A DNA stretch of 64,000 nucleotides from JAEUMG01 sp046349315. Its GTDB lineage: Bacteria; Pseudomonadota; Alphaproteobacteria; Rhizobiales; Aestuariivirgaceae. Positions 40,833 to 50,561 of this stretch are shown here, in pieces. Within the stretch, counting starts at the first letter, position 1. The number at the start of each line of letters is the position of its first letter. The stretch spans positions 124,001-188,000 of the forward strand of contig JAXMCQ010000003.1 of assembly GCA_046349315.1 (NCBI GenBank), given 5' to 3'. The position numbers and the translations under genes are program-made. The notes beneath the pieces were generated by a model. That model worked only from the letters and a program-made list of their open reading frames with translations, did not search any database and had not been told where the DNA came from.

Positions 40833-43685
40833 TCAATTGACCCTTATGAACGCGAAATCCTTGATCGTCCGCGGCCGCACCATGACCGCATTCTGCGCCC
40901 CTTCGGTGAGCGATGTCACCTCGGCCGAGAGATAGAGGTTGATCTCATCCGTGGTGATCTCGCCATCCGCCACATAATCCGCTTTGCCTCCAAGCCCGGC
41001 AATCAGCGACTCCGTGAAAGCGCCATTCTTCCATTCCGGCCGTTCGATCGACACTTCCCGCCCCGTCGAGGAGGAGAACATGACGACGCCGGTCTCGGCC
41101 CGCGACAGGCTATTGACCACGGCCGTTGCATCGAGCGTCGACAGGGCGCCGTCGATCGCCTGCCCCGAATGGCAAGCATCGATGAAGAATAGGACTTTCC
41201 CGGCAATCGCACCGATCGCGTCGCGCAATTGCGCCTCCGATATGGCGCTCGATCTGAGGCGCGCCGCATCCGGTGTCGCCTCGACGGGAAGGAAGTAAAA
41301 GCGCTGCCGCTCGTCCGTCAGCCCATGCCCCGCAAAGAACAGGATCGCCGTATCGTCGGGACCTGCCGTCTGCTCGAGCCATGTCAGCGCGTCGAGAATA
41401 TTGGCGGCCGTCGCCTTGCCGTCGACCAGGAGCCGCGTTTCGACGAGGCCGTATTGCCGGCCCATCTGCGCGCGCAAGAGCGTGTCGAGATCGCGCGCAT
41501 CATCATCGGCATAGGTGAGCTTGAGCGCCGGATCGGCATAGTCGCTGACCCCGACGAGCACCGCATAGAGCTTGGCACGCGGAGGCGGCGCGGCGGCGCC
41601 TGACCAGCTAATCTTGATACTTGCAGGAAGACCCGTCGTCTTCTCGCCAACCGCGATCAGCGAGATTTCGCAGTCGCGACGTGGGACGGCGACATCGATG
41701 ACATTTTCCTCATCCGGCGTGATGACCATGGCCGCGCGCCCGGCCAGAGGCCGCCCGTCGATAAGCACATCGATGCGTGTCACCGCCTGCCCGGATGGCG
41801 AACGTAAACGGTAATGGACCGCGAGCTTGGGATCGCTGATCTCGGCACCTCCGGCCGGATCTGTAATCTCGATAATCGGCGGCAACAGATCGGCCACCGG
41901 CGCATCGGTGTCCTTGCGCTTGGCAATGCGATTGGCTTCTTCAAGGGCCTTGCCCTCATCGAGCATCCCCAGGACCAGGCCGACGATGTCGGGTCTATAA
42001 TACCGATCATGGAAGCGTGCGGCTGGGAAGAAATCCGGCGTCTCGTGCCAGGACCGGTTCACATGCCAGCCGATCAGATCTTCGCCACCCGGTGAGGCGG
42101 CATAGTAACCGGTCGTCGTCCAGGCAATCCAGCGCTTGTCCGGCACATGCACGAAGAAGGAAAGCAGCAACTGCCCATCGCTGACCCTAAACCAGCGGAT
42201 CGTGCCATCGCCCATCGCCGCGACCAGGATTTGCCCATCGGCGGAGAGAGCAACGCCCCAGGCGGTATCGGGCACCGTCATCCGCCAGATGCGATTGCCT
42301 TGGGCATCAAAGCGTGAAATCGACCAGTCGGCACCGAGCACGAAGCTTTGCCCATCCGCCGCGATTGCCAAGCTGCGCGCCTGCTCCCCCTCCTCGAGCG
42401 CCAGAATTTTCTCGCCGAGCCGCGCCGGTCCCCCATCGGGCCAGCCTGATATGGGCAACGAGCGTGTGTCAGGTGCGACATAGCCGGCCGGCACTTGCGG
42501 CGACGGTTTGAAATCGAGCATCGCAAGATCGAAGCGCCACGGATCTTCTGCCCCTTCCTTGAGACCGAAGCGCACACCCGTTGCATCGGGTAGAATCTGG
42601 AAGAGATCGGCGATCTTGAACCGCATATCAGCGGTGACCGGACCATGCACGCTGCGCGACAGCTCCGGCGCGCCGAGAAGGCCGAAGCCCGGATCGGAAC
42701 TCGTGAACGCGACGCCACCTTCGGGCCGGGCTTCGACATCGGTGATGCTGTCGATCAAGGCTGGAAGCGCTTGCGGTTTGCCACGCCCGGCATTGGGCCA
42801 AGCAACGACTTGGACCGCACCACCGCCATCGACCGTGCCGCCACCATAGAGCTGCTTCCCATCCAACGACCACGACACCGCGCCGATCATGCCGGGAAGT
42901 GCCGCCGAATCCGTCCAGGCGATGTGCTTGAGGCTTTTTGCCGAAACGAGTTCGACGCGCGGCGTGCCGTAAGACGCAACCGCCAGCACATCCTGCTTCG
43001 GCGAAAAGGCAAGATCGAACGGCACGCCATCGGAGGAGCCCAAGCGACGCGCCTGCAATTTCAACTGCGCATCATAAATGCGGATCATCCCGTCCGCGGA
43101 GACACTTCCCAATCGCCCGGCGCGATCGAAAGCGACGCTGTTCACATCGCCGCCATATCGCGTGTCCTCGCGCGGTGTGTCATCAAACGGCGCTTGCCAT
43201 ACGCGGATGCCATGCCCGCCATTGAGTCCCGCGGCCAGTCGCTTCCCGTCATGCGAAAATGCGAGCGCGCCAATGACATCCGGCAGCGGACCAACTTTCT
43301 TCACGAGTTCGCCCGTGACCGTGTCGTAGAGATGCACATAGGCGACCGGCTCATAGGCCGCCGCATAGACGGCGAGAGTCCGTCCATCCGGGCTCATCGC
43401 CAATGCATAAATGCGCCCGTTGAAGCCCGCACCGATCGGCATGCGGAACACCCGCACCAATTGCGCATCGGGCAATGACCACAATCGAACCGTCTTGTCG
43501 GCAGAGCCGGTCGCCAGCAAACGTCCATCGGCGCTCATCGCAAGCTTGAGGATTGCTTCCGTGTGCATTCCCGCTTCGATCCGCAAAAGCGGGGCGCGAT
43601 CCGGCCCTTCCTGCGCAAATACAAACGCGCTGCCGGCCAGCATCCCGGCCAACATCACAAACGCGCGCAAGAAGCTGAGCATCAT
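40833..43685 (-). CDS. Exported WD40-repeat protein with C-terminal caspase (peptidase C14) domain
   Basis: A 950-residue protein. Start ATG 43685 gives a signal peptide (MMLSFLRAFVMLAGMLAGSA, then FAQEG). Residues about 30-550 carry WD40 repeats (LKLAMSADGRLLATGSADKT, then VRLWSL, and later ALAFSHDGKRLAAGLNGGHG). A beta-sandwich-like linker follows, then a caspase fold from about residue 705: YAVLVGVSDYADPALKLTYA, catalytic His787 in ILFFAGHGLTDE and Cys838 in FFIDACHSGQA. Both catalytic residues are present. Prokaryotic caspases of this kind are poorly understood; roles in signalling, heterocyst-like differentiation or cell death have been proposed. It stops directly against the MOSC gene. 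Confidence 0.92.
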   Translation of the reverse strand: MMLSFLRAFVMLAGMLAGSAFVFAQEGPDRAPLLRIEAGMHTEAILKLAMSADGRLLATGSADKTVRLWSLPDAQLVRVFRMPIGAGFNGRIYALAMSPDGRTLAVYAAAYEPVAYVHLYDTVTGELVKKVGPLPDVIGALAFSHDGKRLAAGLNGGHGIRVWQAPFDDTPREDTRYGGDVNSVAFDRAGRLGSVSADGMIRIYDAQLKLQARRLGSSDGVPFDLAFSPKQDVLAVASYGTPRVELVSAKSLKHIAWTDSAALPGMIGAVSWSLDGKQLYGGGTVDGGGAVQVVAWPNAGRGKPQALPALIDSITDVEARPEGGVAFTSSDPGFGLLGAPELSRSVHGPVTADMRFKIADLFQILPDATGVRFGLKEGAEDPWRFDLAMLDFKPSPQVPAGYVAPDTRSLPISGWPDGGPARLGEKILALEEGEQARSLAIAADGQSFVLGADWSISRFDAQGNRIWRMTVPDTAWGVALSADGQILVAAMGDGTIRWFRVSDGQLLLSFFVHVPDKRWIAWTTTGYYAASPGGEDLIGWHVNRSWHETPDFFPAARFHDRYYRPDIVGLVLGMLDEGKALEEANRIAKRKDTDAPVADLLPPIIEITDPAGGAEISDPKLAVHYRLRSPSGQAVTRIDVLIDGRPLAGRAAMVITPDEENVIDVAVPRRDCEISLIAVGEKTTGLPASIKISWSGAAAPPPRAKLYAVLVGVSDYADPALKLTYADDDARDLDTLLRAQMGRQYGLVETRLLVDGKATAANILDALTWLEQTAGPDDTAILFFAGHGLTDERQRFYFLPVEATPDAARLRSSAISEAQLRDAIGAIAGKVLFFIDACHSGQAIDGALSTLDATAVVNSLSRAETGVVMFSSSTGREVSIERPEWKNGAFTESLIAGLGGKADYVADGEITTDEINLYLSAEVTSLTEGAQNAVMVRPRTIKDFAFIRVN

Positions 43686-43721
43686 CGGCGAAGAATTATC
43701 CGGCAATGATGCTCATTATTT

Positions 43722-44012
43722 TCAGAGCGACGCCATGATCTTGCGATAGGCGTCTTCCTTGTAGGCCTTGAGCGTCGTTGTCCTGACGCTTCCCGCGGCA
43801 CCCGTCGCGAGCGCGAATTTGGCCAGCGCCTCGTCATTTGGCGCTTCCAGAACGGCTACAGCATCATAGGGTCCGATCGTCATGAAGAATGACCCCAATT
43901 CGCAGCCGATCTTCTTGGCCGCTTCTCGCGCGGCATCCAGCCGCTTGGGCGAATCCTTGACGTTCTTGATACCTTGCTCGGTCCAGTTCATCAGCACGAT
44001 GTAAGTAGCCAT
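43722..44012 (-). CDS. GYD domain protein
   Basis: A 96-residue dimeric ferredoxin-like-fold protein. It starts MATYIVLMNWTEQGIKNVKD and has the family marker FFMTIGPYDAVAVLEAPND. ATG 44012 has GGGAGGAG four bases before. Family members are small, of unknown function, found in many soil bacteria. The GPYD stands where GxYD is conserved. Confidence 0.9.
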   Translation of the reverse strand: MATYIVLMNWTEQGIKNVKDSPKRLDAAREAAKKIGCELGSFFMTIGPYDAVAVLEAPNDEALAKFALATGAAGSVRTTTLKAYKEDAYRKIMASL

Positions 44013-44077
44013 GATACTCCTCCCGTGTTTCAAACGAGAAGTAAACTAGCACGGAAACGAGTTACCAGTGAATCGCT

Positions 44078-44512
44078 TCACGGAGAGCGCGTAGCCCTGA
44101 AGCAGGCGACCACCTTGCTGGTCGGATAGAGGTGGTCATAGCACATGTCGATCGTGTTCGGATCGACCAGCGTCATCGAATAATGACCGTCATCATCGAG
44201 CATGACGGCTGTGTGGCCGTCAGGCGACAGCATGCCGATGATCGTTTCCTGGAACTTGCCGCCGGACATCTTCCCTGCAAAGCGCGTGTCATGCTGCTCG
44301 GTTATGTCATACGTATACTCGATCTCGTTCGAGGGGAATTGCACGTTGTCTCCCTCTGCGGACCGATAGGGCGTGGCGCCGATATGAACGGCGAGTGCCT
44401 TTCCCTTCCAGGTGCCAATCAGGTTAGGAACTTCCTTGTCTTGCGCCAATGCCGTTCCGGCCAATCCGATACACAGCACGGCACTGGAAATGAGCGTCGT
44501 CATCATTCGCAT
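44078..44512 (-). CDS. Secreted protein, unknown
   Basis: A 144-residue protein with a signal peptide (MMTTLISSAVLCIGLAGTAL). The mature part has a lipocalin-like series of strands (LIGTWKGKALAVHIG, IEYTYDITEQHDTRFAGKMS, GHYSMTLVDPNTIDMCYDHL), with two Cys near the end. Proteins annotated only as hypothetical with this WxGxxxxxHIG start are widespread in Hyphomicrobiales. Binding of a small ligand is a guess from the fold. GGAGGGAC precedes the ATG. Confidence 0.6.
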   Translation of the reverse strand: MRMMTTLISSAVLCIGLAGTALAQDKEVPNLIGTWKGKALAVHIGATPYRSAEGDNVQFPSNEIEYTYDITEQHDTRFAGKMSGGKFQETIIGMLSPDGHTAVMLDDDGHYSMTLVDPNTIDMCYDHLYPTSKVVACFRATRSP

Positions 44513-44557
44513 GGCGGGTCCCTCCTTGTTGCGAAGGCGGCGAAGCTAACGCGAGAA

Positions 44558-45931
44558 TTATAACACGACAATGCCAAGCCCGGCCTTGGTTAAGGCCCGC
44601 GACTGCCGGCTTGCCACGCTTTCGACCGCAAACCCCCGCAACGCCTCGTTGAAAAGTTGGTAGAAGTTCAACTCGGCGCGCAAATGGATGAAGACACCGC
44701 CCAATCCGATCGCCGCACGATCCATGAACACAAATTCGCGCGGCACGCGCACCGGCCCCTTCTGTTTCAGCGCCTTATGGACCTCGAAGGCCTGCCGGCG
44801 CCCATATTCGGCAGGCTTCACGCCATCGGCGATCGCCCGCACGCGATCTTCCATCAACGGCCCATAGATGAAGCGCGCCCAGATATTGAGAATGTCGATC
44901 AGCTCATTCGAGAGGTTCTTGAACCCCCAGGTCTCATAGGCATGGACGATGCGCGCACGATCACTGCCACGCAGGCCTTCGTAGAGATCGACCACGCCGC
45001 CGACGAATGACGCCGGAAAAATACGGATACAGCCATAATCGAGGAGGTTAAGTCCCGTGGGCACGCCGTCGTCGGCAACCGACGCACTGTAATTGCCTAG
45101 ATGCGGGTCGCCATGGATCACCGCATGGCCGCAAAAGGGATGCCACCACGCCTTGAACAAAAGCGAGGCGAGCAGATTGCGCGTCTCAAGCGAAGCCTCC
45201 TTGAAGTCGAGAAGCCTTTGTCCCTCGAGCCAGCTCATGGTGATGAGCCGCCGCGTCGAGAGCGCTGCCACAACATCTGGAACGCGAATGCCATCGATAC
45301 CGTCGAGAATGTCGCGATAGAGCCGCATGTGCCTGGCTTCGCGCTCGTAATCGAGCTCTTCGCGAAGCCGTGCCCCGATCTCCTCGGCGATCTCGCTGGT
45401 GTCGATCACCGGATCCATGCGCTTGTGAATGGCGAAGACGAGTTGCAATTGCCTGAGATCCGCCTCGACGGCTGAATCCATGTCGGGATATTGCAGCTTT
45501 GCCGCAAGCACCTTTCCATCGAGGCCCGTCGCACGATGCACCTGGCCGAGCGATGCCGCATGCGCAGCCTCGTGGCTAAACGAACCATACTTCGTTTGCC
45601 AATCGCGGCCGAGTTCCGCCGCCATGCGCCGCCTGACGAAGGCCCAGCCCATGGGCGGTGCTTGCGACTGCAATTGCGCAAGTTCCGCCGCATAGGCCGC
45701 CGGCAGGAGATCGGGGATGGTCGAGGCGAGCTGCGCTACTTTCATGAGCGGGCCTTTCAGCCCGCCCAATGTCGCGGCGAGTAGCTTTGCCTCCGCGCTC
45801 GATCCTTTTTCGCCGCCCATCAACCGGCCGGCTGCGATCCGCGCCGCGGCTGTGCCGACGCCTGCTCCAACACTCGCATAGCGCGCAAGGCGGCCCGTCA
45901 ACCGATCGGATTCGGAATCGCGATCGGTCAC
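44558..45931 (-). CDS. ABC1/UbiB-family atypical kinase
   Basis: A 457-residue protein kinase-like protein related to UbiB/Coq8, which supports ubiquinone synthesis. It starts at GTG 45931; an upstream in-frame extension overlaps repeats and is unlikely. Motifs: LKGPLMKVAQLAST, where KxGQ has Ala in place of Gly as in a known alphaproteobacterial subgroup; AASLGQVHRA; KLQYPD with the lysine; REELDYEREARH; HGDPHLGNYS and LLDYGC for catalysis and metal. No C-terminal membrane helix is evident. It may help ubiquinone synthesis or another lipid pathway. Confidence 0.88.
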   Translation of the reverse strand: MTDRDSESDRLTGRLARYASVGAGVGTAAARIAAGRLMGGEKGSSAEAKLLAATLGGLKGPLMKVAQLASTIPDLLPAAYAAELAQLQSQAPPMGWAFVRRRMAAELGRDWQTKYGSFSHEAAHAASLGQVHRATGLDGKVLAAKLQYPDMDSAVEADLRQLQLVFAIHKRMDPVIDTSEIAEEIGARLREELDYEREARHMRLYRDILDGIDGIRVPDVVAALSTRRLITMSWLEGQRLLDFKEASLETRNLLASLLFKAWWHPFCGHAVIHGDPHLGNYSASVADDGVPTGLNLLDYGCIRIFPASFVGGVVDLYEGLRGSDRARIVHAYETWGFKNLSNELIDILNIWARFIYGPLMEDRVRAIADGVKPAEYGRRQAFEVHKALKQKGPVRVPREFVFMDRAAIGLGGVFIHLRAELNFYQLFNEALRGFAVESVASRQSRALTKAGLGIVVL

Positions 45932-45957
45932 GCCCCGGTCCGTTCCTTGGCCTTCGT

Positions 45958-46100
45958 CTTCTCCCGTCTGCGGGAGAAGAAGGGACCCATGTCGCGCGAG
46001 CGACATGGGGAGATGAGGGGGCCGAGCTTATGCTTCGCCCTCACCTTTCCCACTGCTGTCGCAATGGGTCCCTGTCCTCTCCCGCGCGCGGGCGAGGACG
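45958..46100. repeat. REP-like hairpins between ABC1 kinase and pepF
   Basis: CTTCTCCC-gtctgc-GGGAGAAG (45958-45979), CCCATGTCG-cgcgag-CGACATGGG (45986-46009) and a CCTCTCCCGCG/CGCGGGCGAGG palindrome near 46077 follow one another. They resemble the CTCTCCC-type hairpin at 36.7 kb. They fill most of the gap between the two genes and may also end transcription. Confidence 0.65.
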
Positions 46101-46154
46101 TCGATGCACCGCTTAGTGACGGCCGGACAAGGGGGCGAAATAGCACGAGTGCTC

Positions 46155-47942
46155 TCACTTCGCCTCCATCGCCTCCAGCTCATCGATCATGCCGGAAATG
46201 ATCGACAATCCCTTCTGCCAGAAATCGGGATCGGCGGCGTTGAGGCCGAAGGGTTTGAGCAGCTCGCTGTGATGCTTGGTGCCGCCGGCCTTCAGCATCT
46301 CGAAATACTTCTCCTGGAAGCCCGCCTCGCTCTCGCGATAGCGCGCATAAAGCGAATTCACCAGGCAATCGCCGAAGGCATAGGCATAGACATAGAAGGG
46401 CGAATGGATGAAATGCGGGATATAGGCCCAGAAGGTCTCATAGCCCGGCCCCAGATCGATACCCTCGCCCAGGCTCTCGCGCTGCACCTCGAGCCAGATC
46501 TCCGAGAGCTGGTCTGGCGTCAATTCGCCATCTTTGCGCGCGGTATGAACCTTCCGCTCGAAATTATAGAAGGCGATCTGGCGCACCACCGTATTGAGCA
46601 TATCCTCGACTTTGGAGGCGAGCAGCGCCTTGCGCTTCTTCGTCTCCTTGGTCTTCTGCAGCACAGCCTGGAAGGTCAGCATCTCGCCAAAGACGGATGC
46701 CGTCTCGGCCAGCGTCAACGGCGTTGACGCCATCAGCGCACCTTGTCGTGCGGCAAGCACTTGATGGACGCCATGGCCAAGCTCATGGGCAAGCGTCATC
46801 ACATCGCGCGTGCGGCCCATATAGTTGAGCAGTACATAAGGATGCGCCGAGGGAACGGTTGGATGCGCAAAGGCGCCCGGCGCCTTGCCGGGCCTCACCG
46901 GCGCATCGATCCAGCGCTTGTCGAAAAACTTGCCGGCAATCTTCGCCATCTCGGGCGCGAAGGCGTCATAGGCATCGAGCACCGTCGCGCGCGCCTCGTC
47001 CCACGGCACATTGCGGTTGTCTTCCTGCGGCAAGGGTGCATTGCGGTCCCAGAATTTGAGCTTGTCGAGGCCGAGCCACTTCGCCTTCATCTTGTAATAG
47101 CGGTGCGAAAGCTTGGGGTATGCCGCGCCCACCGCCTTGACGAGTGCTGCAACGACTTCCGGCTCGACGCGGTTCGACAAATGCCGGGCATCGGCTATGT
47201 CCTTGAAGCCGCGCCAGCGATCGGAGATTTCCTTATCCTTGGCGAGCGTATTGGTGATGAGCGTGAAGAGACGGAGATTTTCCTTGAAGGTCTTCGCCAA
47301 TGCTTCGCCCGCCGCCTGGCGCTTGTCGCGATCGGCATCCTGCAACAAATTCAATGTCGGCTCGAGGGTAAGCTTCTCGCCTTGAACCTCGAAGCGCAGT
47401 TCCGCCATCGTCTCGTCGAACAGCCGGTTCCAGGCCGAGAAGCCGGTCTGTGACTTCTCCAAGAACAATTCTTCAAGCTTGTCGTCGAGCTGATAGGGCT
47501 TCTCCATACGGAGATTCTCGAGCCACGGCCGGTAATGCGCGAGCGCCTTCACTTTCATATGCGCTTCAAGCGGCGCGTCCTCGATGCGGTTGAGCTCGAG
47601 TTCGAAGAACAAAAGAAGCGAAGAAATGTCGGTCAATTTGGCATTGGTATCGCCATAGAACTTGGCGCGCTTGGGATCGGTCGTGTCGCCGACATAATAG
47701 AGCTGCGAATAGGAACCGACCCGCCCCAGGAGATCCGATAGCCCTTCATATTCCTTGATCGCCTTGGCAAGCCCCTCGCCCGACAAGGCGCCGAGTGTAC
47801 CCTTGTACAATTCGGCAAAGGCTCGCGCTTCCTTCTCGCCGCGCTCTAGATCGGCCTTGAATTGCGGTGAGTCCGGCGAGTCATAGAGATCGGCGAGGTT
47901 CCATTCGGGCAATTTTCCGAGGGCATTGGCCGTGGCGGTCAT
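46155..47942 (-). CDS. pepF: M3-family oligoendopeptidase F
   Basis: A 595-residue cytosolic zinc peptidase that degrades short peptides. The zinc motif is TLAHELGHGVHQVLA, with the downstream Glu in TPLTLAETASVFGEM. The N-terminal WNLADLYDSPDSPQFKADLE is typical of the PepF clade in proteobacteria. Start ATG 47942 gives a normal length; in-frame codons before it are unlikely. It is divergent from the MFS transporter gene. Confidence 0.94.
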   Translation of the reverse strand: MTATANALGKLPEWNLADLYDSPDSPQFKADLERGEKEARAFAELYKGTLGALSGEGLAKAIKEYEGLSDLLGRVGSYSQLYYVGDTTDPKRAKFYGDTNAKLTDISSLLLFFELELNRIEDAPLEAHMKVKALAHYRPWLENLRMEKPYQLDDKLEELFLEKSQTGFSAWNRLFDETMAELRFEVQGEKLTLEPTLNLLQDADRDKRQAAGEALAKTFKENLRLFTLITNTLAKDKEISDRWRGFKDIADARHLSNRVEPEVVAALVKAVGAAYPKLSHRYYKMKAKWLGLDKLKFWDRNAPLPQEDNRNVPWDEARATVLDAYDAFAPEMAKIAGKFFDKRWIDAPVRPGKAPGAFAHPTVPSAHPYVLLNYMGRTRDVMTLAHELGHGVHQVLAARQGALMASTPLTLAETASVFGEMLTFQAVLQKTKETKKRKALLASKVEDMLNTVVRQIAFYNFERKVHTARKDGELTPDQLSEIWLEVQRESLGEGIDLGPGYETFWAYIPHFIHSPFYVYAYAFGDCLVNSLYARYRESEAGFQEKYFEMLKAGGTKHHSELLKPFGLNAADPDFWQKGLSIISGMIDELEAMEAK

Positions 47943-48094
47943 GCGGGCTCCATGGGATGAAAGATTTGAGCCCTCATATGGCCCACCCGCCGGGCTTCGG
48001 CAACCCGCGGCCCAGCTTTGCATTGCCGCCATTACGGCTCTGTAACGAACCCATGCGATCCGTCATCATGGCGAGGGATTCGGGGGCAGACGGC

Positions 48095-49588
48095 ATGACG
48101 ACGGCGATGGCAGAACAGGCGGCTTCACGGCCGGCAAAATCCGTCCAGGATTATATCGACGAAACGCCGGTCTGGGCGGACGGCACGCCGGCGAGCGGCG
48201 CCCCCCTCACCCCCATGCAGTGGCGCGTCTGGATGCTGGCCGCAGCGGGAAAGTTCTTCGAGGGCCTGGTCATCTTCACGACCGGCGTTGCGCTCCCCTT
48301 GATCGGTAAGGAATTCGCAATGTCGCCGGTTCAGCACGGCATGACCGGCGCGGCGAGCCTCTTGGGCATCCTGATCGGCGCCATCGCACTTGGCGGCCTT
48401 TCCGACATTTTCGGACGCAAGCTCGTCTTCATCTCCGAGATGGTCATCTTCATGGTCTTCCTCGCGCTGCTTTCGGTCAGCCAGGGCTTCCTGTGGATGA
48501 TCCTGTGCATGGTCGGCGTTGGACTGGCGCTCGGCTGCGACTATCCGACGGCCCATCTCATCATCTCCGAAAGCATACCGAGCCGCGCCCGCGGCAAATT
48601 GGTGCTCGCCGCCTTCGGCTTCCAGGCGGTCGGCGCCCTCGCCGGCACGATTTCCGGCTATGTCATTCTCCACAATTTCGAGCAAGTGACCGCATGGCGC
48701 TACATGTTCGCGATCGCGCTGGTGCCGGCTTTCGTGGTGCTGGTCGGCCGCTTCTTCATCACCGAAAGCGCACCTTGGCTCTTCGCGCGCGGTCGTGTCG
48801 ACGAGGCAACGCGGGCCGCCATGCGTCTTCTCAGGCGCGATCCGCCCTACCCCAAGGAAATTACGCTTGCCAAGCCGCCGTCGGAGGATTCCGCGCGCGA
48901 AGACGGTTTCCGCGCAGTACTGGCGCCCGCCAATCGCCGTGCCACGATCCTTGCCTCGGTTCCCTGGTTCCTGCAGGACCTTGGTACCTACGGCATCGGC
49001 CTGTTCACCCCTACCATCCTCGCCGCAACCTTCGGTCACGCGGCCCAGGTGCATCACAGCCTGGCGTCGGTGATCGACAAGGATCTGTTTGCCGCCAAGG
49101 GCGCCGGCTTTGTCGACATTCTCCTAATCCTCGGGATCGGAGCGGCAACCTTGCTGGCCGATCGTGTCGGCCGCATCCCCTTGCAGATCATCGGCTTCAT
49201 CGGCTGCGCGGCAGGACTCTTGATCTCGGCGCTCGCACTCAACCATGTCGGCATGGCCCAGACAGCGATGATCTATTCGGGCTTCATGCTGTTCAACTTC
49301 ATGACCAATATCGGCCCCAACGCACAGACCTATCTGATCGCTGGTGAGGTCTTTCCGACCCGCATGCGCGCCAAGGGCGCCGGACTGGCGGCCGCCTTTG
49401 CCAAGATCGGCGCGGTGACGACAGCCTTCCTGTTTCCCATTCTGCTGGCCGATATTGGTACGCAGCGCCTGCTTTATATATTGGTTGCCACATCCCTACT
49501 CGGCGCCTTCGTAACCTGGCGCTATCGGATCGAGACCACCGGTATAAATCTTGATCGCCTCGGGGAACGGCTGCCGCGCACGGAGTGA
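48095..49588 (+). CDS. MFS transporter, sugar-porter-like
   Basis: A 497-residue transporter with 12 helices. The start is ATG 48095, eight bases after GGGGG; in-frame ATGs at 48053 and 48068 are possible. The helix 2-3 loop is GGLSDIFGRKLVFISEMVIF, and PSRARGKLVLA after helix 4-5 is typical of sugar or aromatic-acid porters, as is FPTRMRAKGAGLAAAFAKIG. A hydrophilic 40-residue N-terminal part precedes helix 1. Substrate unknown. Confidence 0.88.
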   Translation: MTTAMAEQAASRPAKSVQDYIDETPVWADGTPASGAPLTPMQWRVWMLAAAGKFFEGLVIFTTGVALPLIGKEFAMSPVQHGMTGAASLLGILIGAIALGGLSDIFGRKLVFISEMVIFMVFLALLSVSQGFLWMILCMVGVGLALGCDYPTAHLIISESIPSRARGKLVLAAFGFQAVGALAGTISGYVILHNFEQVTAWRYMFAIALVPAFVVLVGRFFITESAPWLFARGRVDEATRAAMRLLRRDPPYPKEITLAKPPSEDSAREDGFRAVLAPANRRATILASVPWFLQDLGTYGIGLFTPTILAATFGHAAQVHHSLASVIDKDLFAAKGAGFVDILLILGIGAATLLADRVGRIPLQIIGFIGCAAGLLISALALNHVGMAQTAMIYSGFMLFNFMTNIGPNAQTYLIAGEVFPTRMRAKGAGLAAAFAKIGAVTTAFLFPILLADIGTQRLLYILVATSLLGAFVTWRYRIETTGINLDRLGERLPRTE

Positions 49589-49606
49589 GCGCTGTGCGGA
49601 ACGGTC

Positions 49607-50419
49607 TTAGTCGTTGAACATCCGGTCGAGTTCGTCCAAGGGATCGATCTTGCGAATCCAGCGGGTCGGCTGGATATCGGACGTGTCGATGCTCGATGTC
49701 CACCAGTCGAAGCCGCCGCCGCGTATGATCACCCGCGTATTGCTCATGCCAACCTTCTGAACGAGTGCGTACAAGGTCGCCGCGTTGTCGGGCGAAAGCC
49801 GCACGCAGCCATGCGACGCCCGCGTGCCGAGGCGCTTCGTATAGGGGCTGCCGTGGATGGCATGGCCCTCGGGGGTAAAGAAGATCGAATGCGGCATGGG
49901 CGCATCGTCCCATTCCTTGGAGAAATGCTCCGCTTCCATGCGGAACGGCTTGAACGAGCCGCTTGGCGTCGTGTGGCCCTGCGCGCCGGTCGAAACGAGC
50001 CACGTATACATCCGCTGGCCGCCAACCGTGACCGTCATCTTCTGCGAGGCCTTGTTGATGGTAACGACGACATAGGGCTCTTTCGGCTTGGCAGCGACCT
50101 TCTTCTTGACCGGCTTGTTGACGTTTGAAATCGTGGTCTTCTTGGTTGGCTTGGCTGCCTTAGCCGTTGTCGTCTTGGTCGTGGTGGCCTTTTTCGTCGT
50201 TGCCGTTGTAGCCTTCGCTGCGGGCTTGACTGGCGTTGTCTTGCTTGTCGCGGCGGGTTTGGCGGCCGGTTTCGCGGGTGTCGTCGTCGACGAGGCGGCG
50301 GGCTTCGCCGGCGGCTTGATAATGGGCACCGTCGCGTCCGAACTGTCGGTCGTGGTCGCAAATGCGGCCCCGGTCAAAGACAGGATGAAGACGAATGTCG
50401 CAATAAGTCTCAGGCGCAT
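49607..50419 (-). CDS. L,D-transpeptidase (YkuD) with Ala/Lys/Thr-rich linker
   Basis: A 270-residue exported enzyme. The signal peptide (LIATFVFILSLTGAAFA) is followed by a repetitive linker of about 90 residues (TTPAKPAAKPAATSKTTPVK and similar), then the YkuD domain with YVVVTINKASQKMTVTVGGQ, VSTGAQGHTTPSG, and IHGSPYTKRLGTRASHGCVR with the normal SHGC. ATG 50419 follows AAGGGGA by seven bases. The flexible linker likely spans from the inner membrane into the peptidoglycan layer. It is the third L,D-transpeptidase here and the only one with a linker. Confidence 0.92.
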   Translation of the reverse strand: MRLRLIATFVFILSLTGAAFATTTDSSDATVPIIKPPAKPAASSTTTPAKPAAKPAATSKTTPVKPAAKATTATTKKATTTKTTTAKAAKPTKKTTISNVNKPVKKKVAAKPKEPYVVVTINKASQKMTVTVGGQRMYTWLVSTGAQGHTTPSGSFKPFRMEAEHFSKEWDDAPMPHSIFFTPEGHAIHGSPYTKRLGTRASHGCVRLSPDNAATLYALVQKVGMSNTRVIIRGGGFDWWTSSIDTSDIQPTRWIRKIDPLDELDRMFND

Positions 50420-50561
50420 GGACGAATCCCCTTCCCCGCCGCTGGCCTCATAATCGCCCGATGTTGGGCATCCGTCTATAGGGTCCCGCGCAAGCCATGG
50501 GAATTCGGAGCCTTTTCCGGCACTTGCTCGCGAAAAATTGCGAAATTGCCACACCCTTACG

